This document shows positions 24,167-37,497 of a stretch of 64,000 nt of DNA, piece by piece (positions within the stretch are counted from its first letter, which is position 1; every line of letters starts with the position of its first letter). The DNA lies in NCBI GenBank assembly GCA_019914995.1, contig CM034130.1:6510001-6574000 (forward strand), given 5' to 3'. Below the pieces are notes generated by a model. That model was not told the DNA's origin. It worked only from the letters and a program-made list of their open reading frames with translations, and ran no database searches. A program made the position numbers and the translations under genes. Source of the stretch: Acanthochlamys bracteata (Eukaryota; Streptophyta; Magnoliopsida; Pandanales; Velloziaceae).

Positions 24167-26176
24167 CTGACAAATCTAGCATGCTATGTAACTGGACTAT
24201 TATTTATCACACCTCATCTATTCTCCCTACCTTATCACAGAATTATGTAATGTTTATGTGCCTTTAATTGGAAATCTCCATTTCTTTCTACAAAAAGCTT
24301 TTAATCTGTTGTTGCAAGGCACCAAACTAAAGAAATAACTATCAGCAAGAAGCTAAAACTTGTCACATGCTTCTAAAAATGTATAGTCAATCCTTACAGT
24401 CTCATGTTCAGGATGGCTGAAGTAAAATATTGATTAGTTCGAGACTTTCAGAGCCAATGAAGAACAAATGAACTAGATAACTGAGAAAATTGCATCAAAA
24501 CCTTCATGTAGAACTGCACCAGTGGCAGCAATTAACCATTTGTAGCAACTACTTAATTAGGAGGAAAAAACTTGTCAACAGTTGGAATCATAATAAAAGC
24601 AAATCTGGATCATGGACAAAGAAAGTATGAAAAGCACCAGAGGTATTCATGGATTTTCATGACTAATACAAGGAATTAGAAGTATTCTTTTTAACCACCT
24701 AGTGAGAGTACGTTCTCAATGCCACTAGGTAAAAGAAACAGCTAGGGAGGTGAATTCATGATAGAAGGCAGTGAGAAACAATTAACCTTGAGGAACTAAA
24801 GATCACTAAGCGTGCAGATTACATGTAAACAGAAGAGTATTGTTGTATGAAGTTCTGAACAAAATTTTTGGGGAATAGGACTGGAAAAAGATAAAAAGAA
24901 GGCATAAAAAGTATTGTCAGCACTACTGGAAACTCATCTTCAGGTTTTACAATTGTTTCAGTCAACTAATTAACATTTATCTAGTCTGATCCTATGGTGT
25001 TCAATTTCAAATGATTCTTCCTTTGTTAGACAGCAGAAGTAGAATGGTTGGGTTGTGTTCTAAGAACTACCCAAAAGGTCTGGTGTAATTTGACTGAAAA
25101 AGGGTCTGTTGGTGCATTGTCTAGTTGATCAAAGCTATATCGAAGTGCTTCCAAGGCAAAGCTAAAACTATTAGATAAGGCAAGAGAAAAGATGCAAAGC
25201 CTTGAGTTCATTTAAATGAAGAAAACAGACGTCTACTATTACTTCATTTCAGACATCAAGCAAAACATATGATATGCTTGGCACTTCTACTAAATTGATA
25301 ATTCATTACTGCTACCTAAACTGTGGATGCACATCTTTTACTTTAATAAAAAAAAAAACATATTTTTAATCATTGACATGCTTGACACATCTAATTGCTA
25401 GTACTCATACATGTCAGGCATTAACTGTAAGTATGTCTGCTGCAGGATACAGTTCTACTTAGGTTTAATAGCAATATCTTAGCTGAGATACAGAATTAAA
25501 GAGTAATTTCTACTTCAGTTTTCCAATCGATGACAATTGAGCTTGTAGATAGGAATAATACAATCTACTAAAGTTATTGGGAAAACATGGACTTATTTGC
25601 AATCATCATCAAATAATTAGGCAGTGCAATGGAAAACAACCTACGGTTTATAAAAGTTTCCTGAAGTTCGTCGAAAAAAGTATGCTTATTATCATTTCCT
25701 ACCTGTTACGTTTAGTTACCTTTCCTTCTTGTTATCTCAATGGTCTTGAGTTGTTATCATTGAGTCGAAATGCTCCAAGTTTGCACACTTAAATAAGCTA
25801 AATGTTGGCACAAATACTGCATTGAGGATGCATATATTTCTTTGGGCTAAGTTCTACATTATACCTGATATACAAAATGGATGATTTGAAGAGCTCAAAT
25901 CCCAGAAAATGCTTGAAGTCAACATCTATATAACATGATTGTTATTGATGAATAGATATGCATATGCATGAAAATATTTCACTGAGCTGTTCAAGCATAA
26001 AAGCAACTAGGGAAGATAAAATTCTTCTTTTTATAAATATTTGTAATGATCCTTTAACATACTGTAGATGCATGTTTGACCTTCCAGAGGTTGCATAAAT
26101 ACCTCAAGGTTTTGCACAACACTGGCACGCTGGCTAATACGGAAAACTGTACATATGTACATGAAGAAACTTTGCA
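24167..26176. other. Convergent intergenic region
   Basis: Holds the 3' ends of the VIT-like and ATG13 transcripts. No further gene, RNA or repeat seen. Confidence 0.5.
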
Positions 26177-29100
26177 TCAAAACCCAGAAGCGCCTCTGTC
26201 TACAGATCTTGTTTCTTGTTGCCCATCTAGAGAACAAAATCCACCCTGTTTGAGTAATTTTTCTTTGATCTCTCTATAGCTTCTTAGTTCTTCAAAAGCC
26301 TCAGCAGTGGTCCTTGACTTGCTTTGTCCAGAGGCTGACATGTAAGGGCTTGTGGTAGCATGATCAAGATTGCCCTCTCCAATCTCTGCAGGTTTGCTAG
26401 TCTCAAACCTCAAGACAGTACATACTTCTCTTGAACCTTGTGAGGATTGGGCTGAACCTAATAGATCCTTGTGCAGTGGGGCAGCAGTCTTAAAAGTTTT
26501 TATCAGGGCACCAACCGCAGCATCTTGCGTTTTTCTGAAATCTTTAGACCCTCCTGGTTCCAGGTTTTCATTGGGCTGTCTACCACCAATACGCTCAACC
26601 CTACAAGCAAAGAATAAAGCTTAACCAAACCTACATGGAAGACAATGGTGCACCTAGTAACAACATTAGAGTATGAAGCTTCAAGGACTTCCTTAGGAAA
26701 CTTAATCTATTTCCATTACATACAAACCAAAATAAACAGTTAGAAAGTATAAATAATCCATATTAAGAATATGGCACAACCTATTAAAGTGAAGGTCTAC
26801 AGGTTATGTTAGTGTGAATAGGATATACCAAAGACCATACTATAGGAGAATCCAGATGGAATCCACTTGATAGTTTCTTTATTTAGCAGCCATTTCAGAG
26901 TTGCATCCTCTAGCCTAGAGTAGTCAGCCCATAAAAATAAGGTCAATGCCATGAACTTTGACTCTATGTTTTCTTGCAGATCCATCAGCAAATTTTATAA
27001 CCTCAATCCCAGCCGATAATCACAAAACAACAATGGTACGAATCACAGACATCAATACAGGATGCTTATTTGCAAAATAAAAAGAACATCAAAACTCTAT
27101 GGTCTATACCAAGCAAAACAAAACCAAAAAAGATTTTTTTTTTTATAGTTATGCCTGACTAAGGAAATGAGCAAATTGCAATGACACTTGGTTTTTGACC
27201 TTTATATCAAACTTTCAAGTGGTTTAGCTTGACAAACATTTTTCTCCAGTTACTAAATTTCAAACTTTTAAATCATATTGTATTAATAAATAAATGAACA
27301 GAACATCCTAAAATATGTTTCACTTGTCACAAAACAGCAATCTATTTAGCATATGGCTAAGAACTAGCAAATTATGCAATCAACCTTCCTTTTATGGATC
27401 ACACTTCAAGTTCAATAGCTCGTACAAAATCAAATGTCACCCAACTTAGAATAGCTGAAAAGAAATGGCATCACTTTTGTAGATTCAGAGTCCCCATTTC
27501 TTACGGAAGTTATTGACTAAAGCTTTGAATCAAATATATTGGCAAACTAAGATATGACCAATTTGAAGGTGAACAACTCAAAAGCACATACGCTAAAGAA
27601 GATAGAGTAGAAGAATACTCAAAATGTAAGGCATTACCCACTGCATGAATCTGAAGCATCTTCGTCATCAGGAGCAAATGGGCAGGCAAAATTGGGATCA
27701 TCAAATTCGTCCAGCAAAGATAACCTGCTTGGGCTCCTAGAAAATGTGATACAGGGTGAAGCCACAGATGAAATTTTGAGACCAGGTAAACTTCTGGCTT
27801 CGTCTTTTCCCAATGAAAGGACCTGCACCATAAATTGAGGCTTTCCATGAGAGAGCCAAAAGATAGTTTTAGAACCTTCACAAAGTCTAACTCAACACAA
27901 GTTATGACCTTCTGTAAAGCCATGCCGGACTGAATGTCAGCCAGCCTCAAAGTCTCCTTCTTCATTTGTACCTTACCAGGGGAAGATGTTTGAAGAGCAG
28001 CGGTAGTTTGTGCTCTGACATTGCCACTCTGAGATGGCATCCCTTGCCGGACGCCCTTCAAAGAAGGAGATGGAGGAAGACCAGGACTAGGCAATCCACT
28101 ACTCCCTGGCCTCGGGGACGGAATACTAACAGGAGCACTTTCCGTTCGCAAAAGAGCGCTCGTCAAATGGCCAGATGGCAAATAAGTTTGCGCTGAAGGG
28201 GATGAAGATGGTGTAAATGGCGGTGATGGATAGTACTCATCAAATGTAGTCTTTTTCTTGAATGGAACCAATGCTTTACTCGGAGCTGAACGACCTGAGA
28301 GAGAATAATCATGCAGGTATGCGCGAGGAGGAAGGTTCGGGTTCTGACTATAATGCGAAGCCCGAGGATCTGAGTAAGTAGGTGAAGGAGTTTGCGATCC
28401 CGAAGGCGTAGAAGCTCCCTGGTCATTGCTCCAACTATGCCTTCCACCAAATGAAACATAATTAGGCAATGATGCTGCAGTCGGAAGTGACTGAAACCGC
28501 CTCAGTGGATCAGTAGTTGGGCTCCCAACATAGTCCGGTATCAACTGTGTGGATAATGGAGTTGATGTCTCAAAGCTAACATCATCAACAGTCGAAAGGT
28601 AAGACACTGACAAACACAGCCGTCCACAAGGTGTTTCCACCGGAGCAAAGACAAACTGATTCATTTCTGCATCTTCTTTGCGAGTAAATGGCTCAACAAA
28701 AGATGAAATCTTATGGGAAAGACTAAAAGGGCGAAGCTGCCCGGATGAATTGAGAGCCCTAAACAACTTGTAAGCAGGCAGCAGTCTCACAGTTACATAC
28801 AAAGACCTCAAGAGCACGATTGATCTTTTATACGTTTTCCTGTACATTGCAGGCATTTCTGAAGAATGAGAGCCAGAGCTGCTACCACCATTGTACTTCT
28901 GACCGCCAGATTTCGAATCTCTACCAACATCAGACCGTCGTGTTTCATACTGAATCACCCAACGCTCAACAATTTTCTCAGATTTAGAATCCGGCATGGG
29001 TTCAAAGTATCGTTCTTTATTAGACAAAGTTCGAGGAAGACAACCGCCGGGGGAAGCACGGCCTGAGAAACCATGAGAAGCCGAAGCAACGCGAGCGAGC

Positions 29101-29423
29101 ACGATATCAACAACTAAAGGATCGAGATTACTCTGGCGCCAAAGATCGAAGTTTTCGAGAGCGGCAGGGCAATCTCGTAGAGCTAGATTGAACCATTTAT
29201 CTCTCGGCCGAACGCCGGAAGACGAAGAAGAGTTAGAAGACGACGCCGGCGAGCCACTGCCGGTGAAGGCGGCGGCGGAGAGATCGCCGCTGTAGTTACG
29301 AGAAGAAACGTAAGGAGAGCGCGATTCGAGGATTATGTGGAGACTCTTTGCGAAGAATTCGGTGATGACTTGCTCGATTATCGCTGGTTCAAATTGCGAT
29401 GAATTCGAAGGAGATGAAGCCAT
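26177..29423 (-). CDS. ATG13: Autophagy-related protein ATG13
   Basis: Three coding exons (29423-27909, 27822-27638, 26600-26177) join in phase to 707 residues. ATG13 is the regulatory partner of the ATG1 kinase that starts autophagosome formation downstream of TOR. Seen: an N-terminal HORMA-type domain (about residues 15-270) beginning EQVITEFFAKSLHIIL, with KWFNLALRDCPAALE, the family phrase IVERWVIQYE, a KSIVLLRSLY-like segment (RSIVLLRSLYVTVRLLPAY) and FAPVETPCGRLCLSVSY; then a long Ser/Pro-rich disordered region; the conserved ITFSRSPSRLS and DDPNFACPFAPDDED in exon 2; and a C-terminal FEELRSYREIKEKLL. It is longer than the 600-625 residues I recall for Arabidopsis paralogues, through the low-complexity parts. 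The first intron is only 86 bp and its donor reads GTCATA, unusual. A donor 33 bases downstream also keeps frame but leaves a 53-bp intron, which is too short. Confidence 0.92.
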
Positions 29424-30317
29424 GAAATTGATTCAATCCAGAAGTTGAATAGTTTATAGAAAAAACATTTCAGAGTCAAAAGTTTTTCTGTTCTTTTAAA
29501 ATTTCATGAAGAATAATTTGAAGAAGAAATCGAAGAGTTCCGCAAAAACTGAACTGGTGGAAGCTACAGTGAGCAAAAAAAAGCCCCACAAAAAAAAACA
29601 AAAAAAACGAAATTAAACCCAAGCAGAGCACCAGGAAAACTCCGATCAAGACAAAGAAAACGTTATAAAGAAAAAAAAAACAAATAATTGATGTTAGAAG
29701 TCGGTAAAAGAGAAGTACCAAATGTTGCGGGAAATTTTTTCCTAGTAGGGATGAACAGAGGAAGAAACAAGAGGGCCAAGGACCTAGTGGTATCCAAGCA
29801 CTGCAGATTTTCCGTGTTTTTGTTGTTTTTTTAAAGAAGAAAATCCGAAAAAAGGAGACGAAAACAAAAAAGGAAGTACAACTTTATTTCAAAACAAATA
29901 ATTTGGAAATTTCTGAAACCAAAGTTTATTTATGTGTTAAATCCTGTAGAGTCTAGGTGCTACGTTGGCTTGATTCTACTAAATACAAACAGGATTAAGT
30001 AGATCACAAAACGCAACTGATCTACGTATATTAGTTAATATAATACTAACTTAATGATAAGAATAGTCTGATGATTAAAGCTGTGGATAAATAACTGTGA
30101 GTCATACGTGTTCGTTCGTCGACGCGGATGTTTCCGAGTGGTTGCTTTTGCTTGCTGCCGTTCAATTTCCGGCGTGAGGATATCGGTACCACCCCAATGA
30201 AATAAAAGCCCAATTAATTAACAATTTGAAGAGTTTGGTTATATATGTGCGGTGACCCAAAAGTCAAGGCCTTTTAAATAAGCCCTGTCCGTCCATGTTG
30301 GAAGGGGGACTCGTTTT

Positions 30318-30577
30318 AAAGATCGTTTGGAATTATTTATAAAATAAAATTTTTATAAAATAAAAAGTATTTTTATTTATTTTAAAAAATAAGTTTTATT
30401 TTTTTTAATTTAAAAAAATAATAAAAATATGTAATAAAAAAATTTTATTTCGTAGAATTTTTCTACACTTTCTAAATTTTTAAATAAATTTTTTATATAC
30501 TTATAAAATATGTATTGAAAAATATAAAATTAAAAATTAAAAAATTTTGTTGAAAAAAAGCTGAACCAAACAGCCCC
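30318..30577. mobile_element. Tourist-like MITE
   Basis: Opens AGATCGTTTGG, closes CCAAACAGCCCCT, with an almost pure A/T core. The flanks TAA and TAC would be a slightly changed 3-bp duplication. Confidence 0.5.
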
Positions 30578-31636
30578 TTACACAGCGGTCTAAACCACTT
30601 CCGTTTAGAGCTTGTTACAAAATATATCAAAAAAAAATTTTAATTTGAAATTTAATCACTTTATATTTTTAATTTTTATTTTTATTTTATTTTATATAAA
30701 ACTTTACTTCATCAAAATTTACCTTTATTCGTTACTAATTTTAAATATCATTTCTAATTTTATTTCTATCGAATTTTATTTATCACCGAATTTTATTTTT
30801 ACAAAATTTTGTTTCACAAAACTCACTTATATTTATTTAAAACACGGACTTATTCTAAGCTGACAAATGAACTAAAACTGCATGACATTCTGGTTAATCA
30901 CTAAACATATTGAAAAATATTATATAAAATGACATTGCCATAGGTTACGTAGAGATTGCAAAATTCATTATCGCTACGTTTCCTATTTTTTAATTTCAGT
31001 AGTTAAGAATAATAAATCTCTCTAGCACGAGAACCATGTTTACTTAAAAAAGAAAAGAAACAAAAACAATCCAAATAAGTCTTCTATTAATTTCGTTAAT
31101 ATAATTCTATATAATTATTGTAATATAGATTTTAAAATTAAAATTTTCGCAAAAAACATCACACGGCCGTGTTGAATTGATCAGTTCAACTTCACGGGCG
31201 TTTTTACATGATAATAACATGTAAAAGCTCAATTTAGGACCGTATTTCAAATACATATAACTGATTTATGTAAAAATAAAAATAAAAAATATATTTTTTA
31301 AAAAATAAAGTAAAAATAGAGTTTAATATTTATTTTTCAATTATTTTTAAAAATATATTTAAAATCATAAGATATAATTATATTAATAAATATATAAATA
31401 AAAAAATTAAATTAAAGTTCCGTACGTAAAAATAAAATTTTAAAATATTTATGTAATCGAAATAATTAACTATTTAAAATTTAAAATTTGATCAAAAAAA
31501 TTACAGCGAAACACTCATTTAAATGAAAGTTTGACTTATCGACCGTTGCATGCTATATTTCTAAGCTAAAGTGAAGTATTACTGTGACGCGGTTATTGCA
31601 ACTAACAAAGATCAAACTTTTGTTTGATATTCGTTT

Positions 31637-32041
31637 AGAGCGCGTTTCAATAGTATAGATTGGAATTTATGAAATTAAATTCTATAAAAATATATTTTAG
31701 TAAAAAATAAAATTTAATAGAAGTAAATTTTAGAGTGATCTTGAAACAATTAAAGTAAAATTTTGACTGAAAAATTTTTTTAAATAAAATTTGATGTAAA
31801 ATAAAAATTAAGTACAAATCGATACACTGGAACAAGTGAAATAAAACGAATTCAAATTTTAATTAAAAAAGTTCAATAATAATTACAATTTTTTGTAATA
31901 TATTTTTATTTTTATAAATCATTTTTTTATACTAATACATTATTTTTAGCCACCACAAAAAAGATAAACTCAATTTTAACGTCACAATTTATATTAACTC
32001 ATTTTTTAGTAATTTATTTTCTTTCAAATAATACACGCTCA
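31637..32041. mobile_element. Possible MITE
   Basis: Opens GAGCGCGTTTCAATAG, closes ATACACGCTC, so the ends are roughly inverted. The interior is A/T-rich and no exact target duplication is seen. It may be two overlapping elements. Confidence 0.3.
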
Positions 32042-32588
32042 TATTCTACGGATCAGAAAGCTATAAAGACCGGATAAATAATTTTTTGATTTTTGATTTT
32101 ATATTTTTTAATATATATTTTATAATTATATAAAAAATATTTTTATTTAAAAAAATAAAAATATTTTTTATTTTAAAAAATTTTATTTTATAAACATCTT
32201 TAAACGCCCACTTACTTTTAAGCTTTGAGCTTTTATAAATATTTGGTGTACACTTTGCATCTCTTTTAATTTATTAGATTTTTTGTTTCCTAAAAAGTCT
32301 TTAATTTTTCTAAATCTAAATTAATTTCATATAATACAATTATTGTATATATAATTTTTATTATTAAAAAATGGTAAGTTCGTTTTTTATAAAAGTTTTT
32401 TTGTAAACTCTTTGAACAATTTCGACCAGCGAGTAAACGTCAATTCGAAGGACACAATTGTAGCACTCCAATTAATTAATTAATTAAACCAACAAAACTC
32501 AAAGCAAGATTAGTACAGTTTGAGGTGGCATTTAAAAATGCTTAAAATAAAATATTTTACTAAAAAAATTATTTAAAAAATAAATGAA

Positions 32589-32593
<5 letters not shown>

Positions 32594-32626
<33 letters not shown>
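32594..32626. repeat. TA dinucleotide microsatellite
   Basis: An uninterrupted run of about 16-17 AT units. Confidence 0.9.
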
Positions 32627-32628
<2 letters not shown>

Positions 32629-33019
32629 AATATAACTTGTATTTTATTTTAAACGGAGAGAGAGTACTTATGTTTTATTTTGTAGAACAGAAGCAAAGTT
32701 AACTATAAAAATAATTGTTTATGTTGCAGAAGGCAGGGGAACTCCATAAACTTCCCTATAATTTTAAGGATTCATTTGATAAATTTTTTCATTTTATTTC
32801 AGCATTTCATTTTAAGTTTAATTAAATAAATTTTGTAATACTATTTAAAAACAACTTTTTTAACCAAAATTTGGAATAAAAGTGAATTATGGATCTTAAC
32901 TTTTTTATTTATATAAAGTTTGCATTTTAGATAAAAATTGAAGTTTATTTTTAAAAAAATTTTTAAATAACTCTATTCTAGAAATTCTTTTATTTTAAAC
33001 ACTCCGTTAAACCAACAAA

Positions 33020-33397
33020 ATTCTAATTGTGGCAATATATACCGATCCGAAAATATAATTCAAAACTGACTCATTCAATTAGAATTAGAATTAAAAATTT
33101 TGACCCGTATAAATATATGAGTTAGATTAGTGTTGAACGAATTCGATCCGATTATTAAATGGGTCAATCCGAATTAATCTAAATTTAACCATCAACCTAA
33201 ATTATCATATCTTGAAAAAATAATATTTATTTTTTTCCGTATATTAAAATATTAATAATAAAAACAAATTAAATTAGAATTAAATAATTTTAATTCATAT
33301 AAATTTATAAATTAAATTAAAATTAAACAAATTTAATCTAATTATTAAATAATTTAATTCAAAATCGATCTACAAATCTAAATTGCGACACCTACAA
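33020..33397. mobile_element. hAT-like non-autonomous element
   Basis: The left end contains TTGTGGCAATATATACC. The right end, read on the other strand, starts TAGGTGTCGCAATTTAG. These imperfect inverted ends, with internal GATCCGA and GGGTCAA motifs and A/T runs, are typical of short hAT-type elements common in plants. Confidence 0.4.
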
Positions 33398-33880
33398 AAC
33401 TCGAAGCAATATGAGTGCCTACTGCTTCGTTTATACAACCTGTACTTCGGTTTTATTCAAGTGCATGCTTACCAACGACCAAAATTTTATTTTTACTATA
33501 AAAAATAAAATTTTAAAATAATTTTTTATTTAAAAAAATTCAAAATTTTATTGTAAAAGTTACTTTAAATACAAAATTAATATAAATTTTTATATTTTAT
33601 TAGATATTTTAAATTTAATTTTTAAAAATAAGTTTATTTTAAAATAAACACATTCTAAAGGAGTATAAACTCCTCAAGATAAACACATTTCAAGTTAAAC
33701 ACACCCTAAAAAAGTTAAATTTATTTTTTAAAACGATCTAAAATAAGCTCATTTTATAAAACTACTTATTTTGAGTAGTTCCAAACATGCCCTATATTTG
33801 GAATGAATCCGAAAATTATTTTTTTGTGTATAATTTAAAAGTATATTTAAAATAAACTTTTGGAAATCGGAAAGTATTGA

Positions 33881-34114
33881 GGCGTGTTTACTTATACTTG
33901 AAAATGGATGAAGTAAAGTTTCTAAAAAATAGATTTAAAAATTAAATTAAAAATTAAAAATATTAAAAATAAATTTTTATATTAGTTTTATTAATAGTAA
34001 ATTTGAAAATTGAATTTTTTAAAAAAATAATAATAATATATTTTATTTTATTTTATATTTATTTTATATTTATTTTATATTAAAAATAAAATTTGAAATG
34101 TTAGTAAACACGCC
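33881..34114. mobile_element. MITE with perfect 12-bp inverted ends
   Basis: GGCGTGTTTACT at the left and AGTAAACACGCC at the right are exact inverted copies around a 210-bp A/T core. The flanking bases do not show an obvious duplication, so the superfamily stays open. The ends resemble Tourist consensus. Confidence 0.65.
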
Positions 34115-34817
34115 GTTAGCGCTACTGCTATCTGGCAGTTACAAATTCCAACTTTGGGCGTGTTACGTTCACACATTCTTCCCAAATTTGAAGTTTTTTA
34201 GAAAGTTCACGTATTCTAACTATTTATTAAACTAAAATTTTTAATTTTATTTTACTATTTAAAAACTTATTATTTTAAATTATTAAAATTAAAATTAAAA
34301 TATAAAAACTTAACTTACTTTCAATCAATTTTTTAAAAATATTTTATTTTTATAAAATTTATTTTTGGAACTAGTTTACGCACTCTTTAATGATTTATAA
34401 TTTTTAAAAGAAATCCAATATTCAAAATCAATAAGAAGGCCATCATGGACCAAAATCCAAACTGAACATCAGTGTATATGTTGTAGAATTATATTAGTTT
34501 CTCCTCTGTACAAGTTGCAAATTAGCTTCTTAGAAACGGAAGTAAATGCAAACTTTCTATTATCTCCTCCTAAACTACAAACAATGGTATACACAGCCAT
34601 ATCACTAATTTCATATATATCTTCGGTGATATAGAGAGTAATGCTACCTTAATGAACATATTCAAATCATTTAATTTGAACTCAGAGGCTTCAATCTAAA
34701 ACATTATATATAATTTAAAATATTTGGTAAAATTCTTTTTAAAAATATTTTCATTATTTATAACTTTTCAATAAAAAAGAACTGTTTTTCAAAATTTTTA
34801 TAAACAGATATTCAGAA

Positions 34818-35050
34818 AGAGTGTTTGGCATTGCTTACCCTAAAATTACTTTTTAATTTTTAATTTTATATTTTTTAATATATTTTTTATAACTATTTAG
34901 AATATTTATTTAAAATTTTAAAAAATATAGAAAAATTTTACACAATAAAATTTTTTTATTTAATATTTTTATTATTTTTTAGATAAAAAAATAAAAATAT
35001 TTTTTATTTAAAAAAAATTTTTAATTTAAAGATATCCACAAACGCTTCTA
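34818..35050. mobile_element. Tourist-like MITE
   Basis: Opens AGAGTGTTTGGC, closes CACAAACGCTTCT, with an A/T core sharing the TTTTTAATTTTTAATTTTATA type start of its relatives at 17.4, 35.6 and 46.6 kb. Confidence 0.45.
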
Positions 35051-36174
35051 AAATATATAATATATATAGGACTCGTGGCTCAGGGTGTGTTTCAATTTAC
35101 GAAAACTTTAATTTTTTCTGTTAAATTTAAAATTTTAATAAATTTATGTATTTTAATGTTATAAAGAGCTAAGAACTACAGTTCCAAATGAATTTTTATT
35201 TTCGTTTAAATTATACTCTCTTTTTCACGGTCTTTGAAACATAGTTTCTGAACAACAATTATAATTGTTTTTTAAAAATTATTAAAATATAAAATCTGAA
35301 TTACAGTTCTAATTTATTTTTAAAAATAATTAAAAATAAAAACTAAATTTTGCTTCAAACTTATTCTTTAAAAAATTTTACTTTTATTTTTTACTTCGAT
35401 AAAATTTGGTTATGGATATTTGAAGCATACAATTAATCACTTGCTTGATTCGGATAACTTTTGAAGATACGAGTAGGAGAATGGTACGCCGCCAATCTAA
35501 TTTGTACGCCATAATAATTGAAACAAACTCTCCTTAATAATAACACTAAAATAATTGCTTTGTAACTTAATAAGATAAGATCTATGTAGATTTGGCGATA
35601 CGCGGTTCCGATTGTGAAAGCGTTTTTCAAACACTAATTTTTATTTTTTTATTATATATTTTTTAATATATATTTAATAAATATATAAAAATTTATTAAA
35701 AAGTTTTAAAAATATAAAATAAAATTTATGTGGTAAAACTTTTTTATATGTTATTTTAAATATTTTTTATTTTAAAAATTTTTTATTTTATAAGTACTTT
35801 CAAATACGTAGATATCATTACAAAGAGTAGTGTAATGTTTCATTCATTTTTGGTGGGAAGATGTTACTGCATAAACTCTTACTATAATGTAACGAAGTGC
35901 ATTAATGTGTGTTTAACTTAGTATTAAACTCATCTTTTAAAAATGAGTTTTTAAAATGTGAGTCAAAAGTTAAACATAAATTTGATAAAAAGTAATTTTT
36001 GTATTTACTTTATATTCAAAATGAGTTTGAAATAATATTTTAATTTAAATTTTAAAAAATATTTTCTGGGGGGAAAATTTTTTAATTTAAATTTGGTGTT
36101 TATTTTAGTTTAAACATAAGTTTGAAAAAATAAATTTATGACGTAGATAAACAAACCTTAACTCCCCAAACATA

Positions 36175-36402
36175 GAGTATGTTTTAATTGCAGCCAAACT
36201 TCACTTTTATATTTTGATTTTGAGTTCGATATTTTATATATTTTAATTATTATTCTAAATTAATTTTTACTTCAATACGAAAATTAATAATCAAAATTTT
36301 ATTTTTAATTTTACTTCAAATATTTTAATAATCACATTAAATTTATTTTCGTCTAACTTCACATTAAAATTTATTTTTATAAAATTCAATTGAAACATGC
36401 TC
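36175..36402. mobile_element. Tourist-like MITE with ATA target duplication
   Basis: Left end GAGTATGTTTTAATTG and the reverse of the right end GAGCATGTTTCAATTG match at 14 of 16 bases. ATA flanks both sides. Confidence 0.6.
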
Positions 36403-36959
36403 ATAGATCAACATAATTTAATGAGATATAGCATTTAATAGGCCCTACGTTCAATAAGAGTCGATCCCCTATCTGGAAGCCCTAGTTATGTAATAATAGG
36501 AAATTTATTTGGTTGGGCCAAGGCCGGGCTTAACTGGATGGGCTTTGTGGTTTGTAATTAGTAGAAATTATTTTTTATATTTTTAAGTTTAATTAAAGTA
36601 TAAATTAATTACCTATTAATCCTTTATATTTACAATTAAGCATAATGCTTCTTAAACATTGATGTTAAAACTATGTGTTTCTATCATGTAACTCAAAGAA
36701 AAAAGAAAACTTTTCTCTACGATGTTTTAAAAAGTGGAAGCATTTTTCCCTTGCTTTCTTATTGACGAATTGATTTCCATTGGCTAGTTATTCCTGAAGC
36801 TGCGAAGCGCCTAGAAGCAAGGGCGTTTTGCATTACTCTCTTTTCAAAATAATTTTTTAATTTTTATTATATATTTGTTAATATATTTTTATAAATATTT
36901 TTAAAAATTTATTTAAAATTTAAAAAATATTTAAAACTTTATATTTTATTATTTAGTTA

Positions 36960-37078
36960 ATGTGACGAATTTAAAATTTTTCTCAAAACTAATTGGCTAA
37001 AAAAATAGTGAGTCAAGTCTTTATGAATATCATCTGAGGACCATATATAAATAATGTGAGACTAAACTATTCTTTAAT
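36960..37078 (+). repeat. Direct repeat, left copy
   Basis: A block from TGTGACGAATTTA through TTTATGAATATCATCT to a TGTGAGACTAAAC end recurs at 37374-37497. Both share the order and spacing of these landmarks. Confidence 0.75.
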
Positions 37079-37373
37079 ACCTGCACTCCAGCAAAGCGTT
37101 TTTTTTATTTTTTATAAATTGAATTGATGTGGACTATGTGTCCTATAATGAATTAGATAAAGTGAGCGATCTGTCATGAAATTAAATAGACTATTTGCTT
37201 TAAAATATAGCGGACAACTGATATTTGAATAAAATAGGCTACCTGTACTGAAATAAAATGAGCTATTTTTTTGCCTTAGAATAAATCGAACTATGAAGGC
37301 CCTGAATAGATATAAGTAATAAATTAAATTTAGCCCATATTTTGGACCGATTCGGCTCAACCTATTCTGATAT

Positions 37374-37497
37374 TATGTGACGAATTTAGAATTCTTTTCA
37401 AGACTAATTGACAATGAGAAAAGTGAGCCCAAATCTTTATGAATATCATCTCAGAACTATTGATAATTAATGTGAGATTAAACGTTTCTTTTAACAA
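37374..37497 (+). repeat. Direct repeat, right copy
   Basis: Partner of 36960-37078, about 415 bp downstream in the same orientation. The 300 bases between them contain loosely repeated AAATAGGCTATTT-like phrases. Origin unknown. Confidence 0.75.

Noticed and set aside
30612-30863. 83-codon frame rich in Phe, Ile, Leu
   Set aside because: Product of A/T-rich simple sequence in the MITE-dense block, with no conserved motif.
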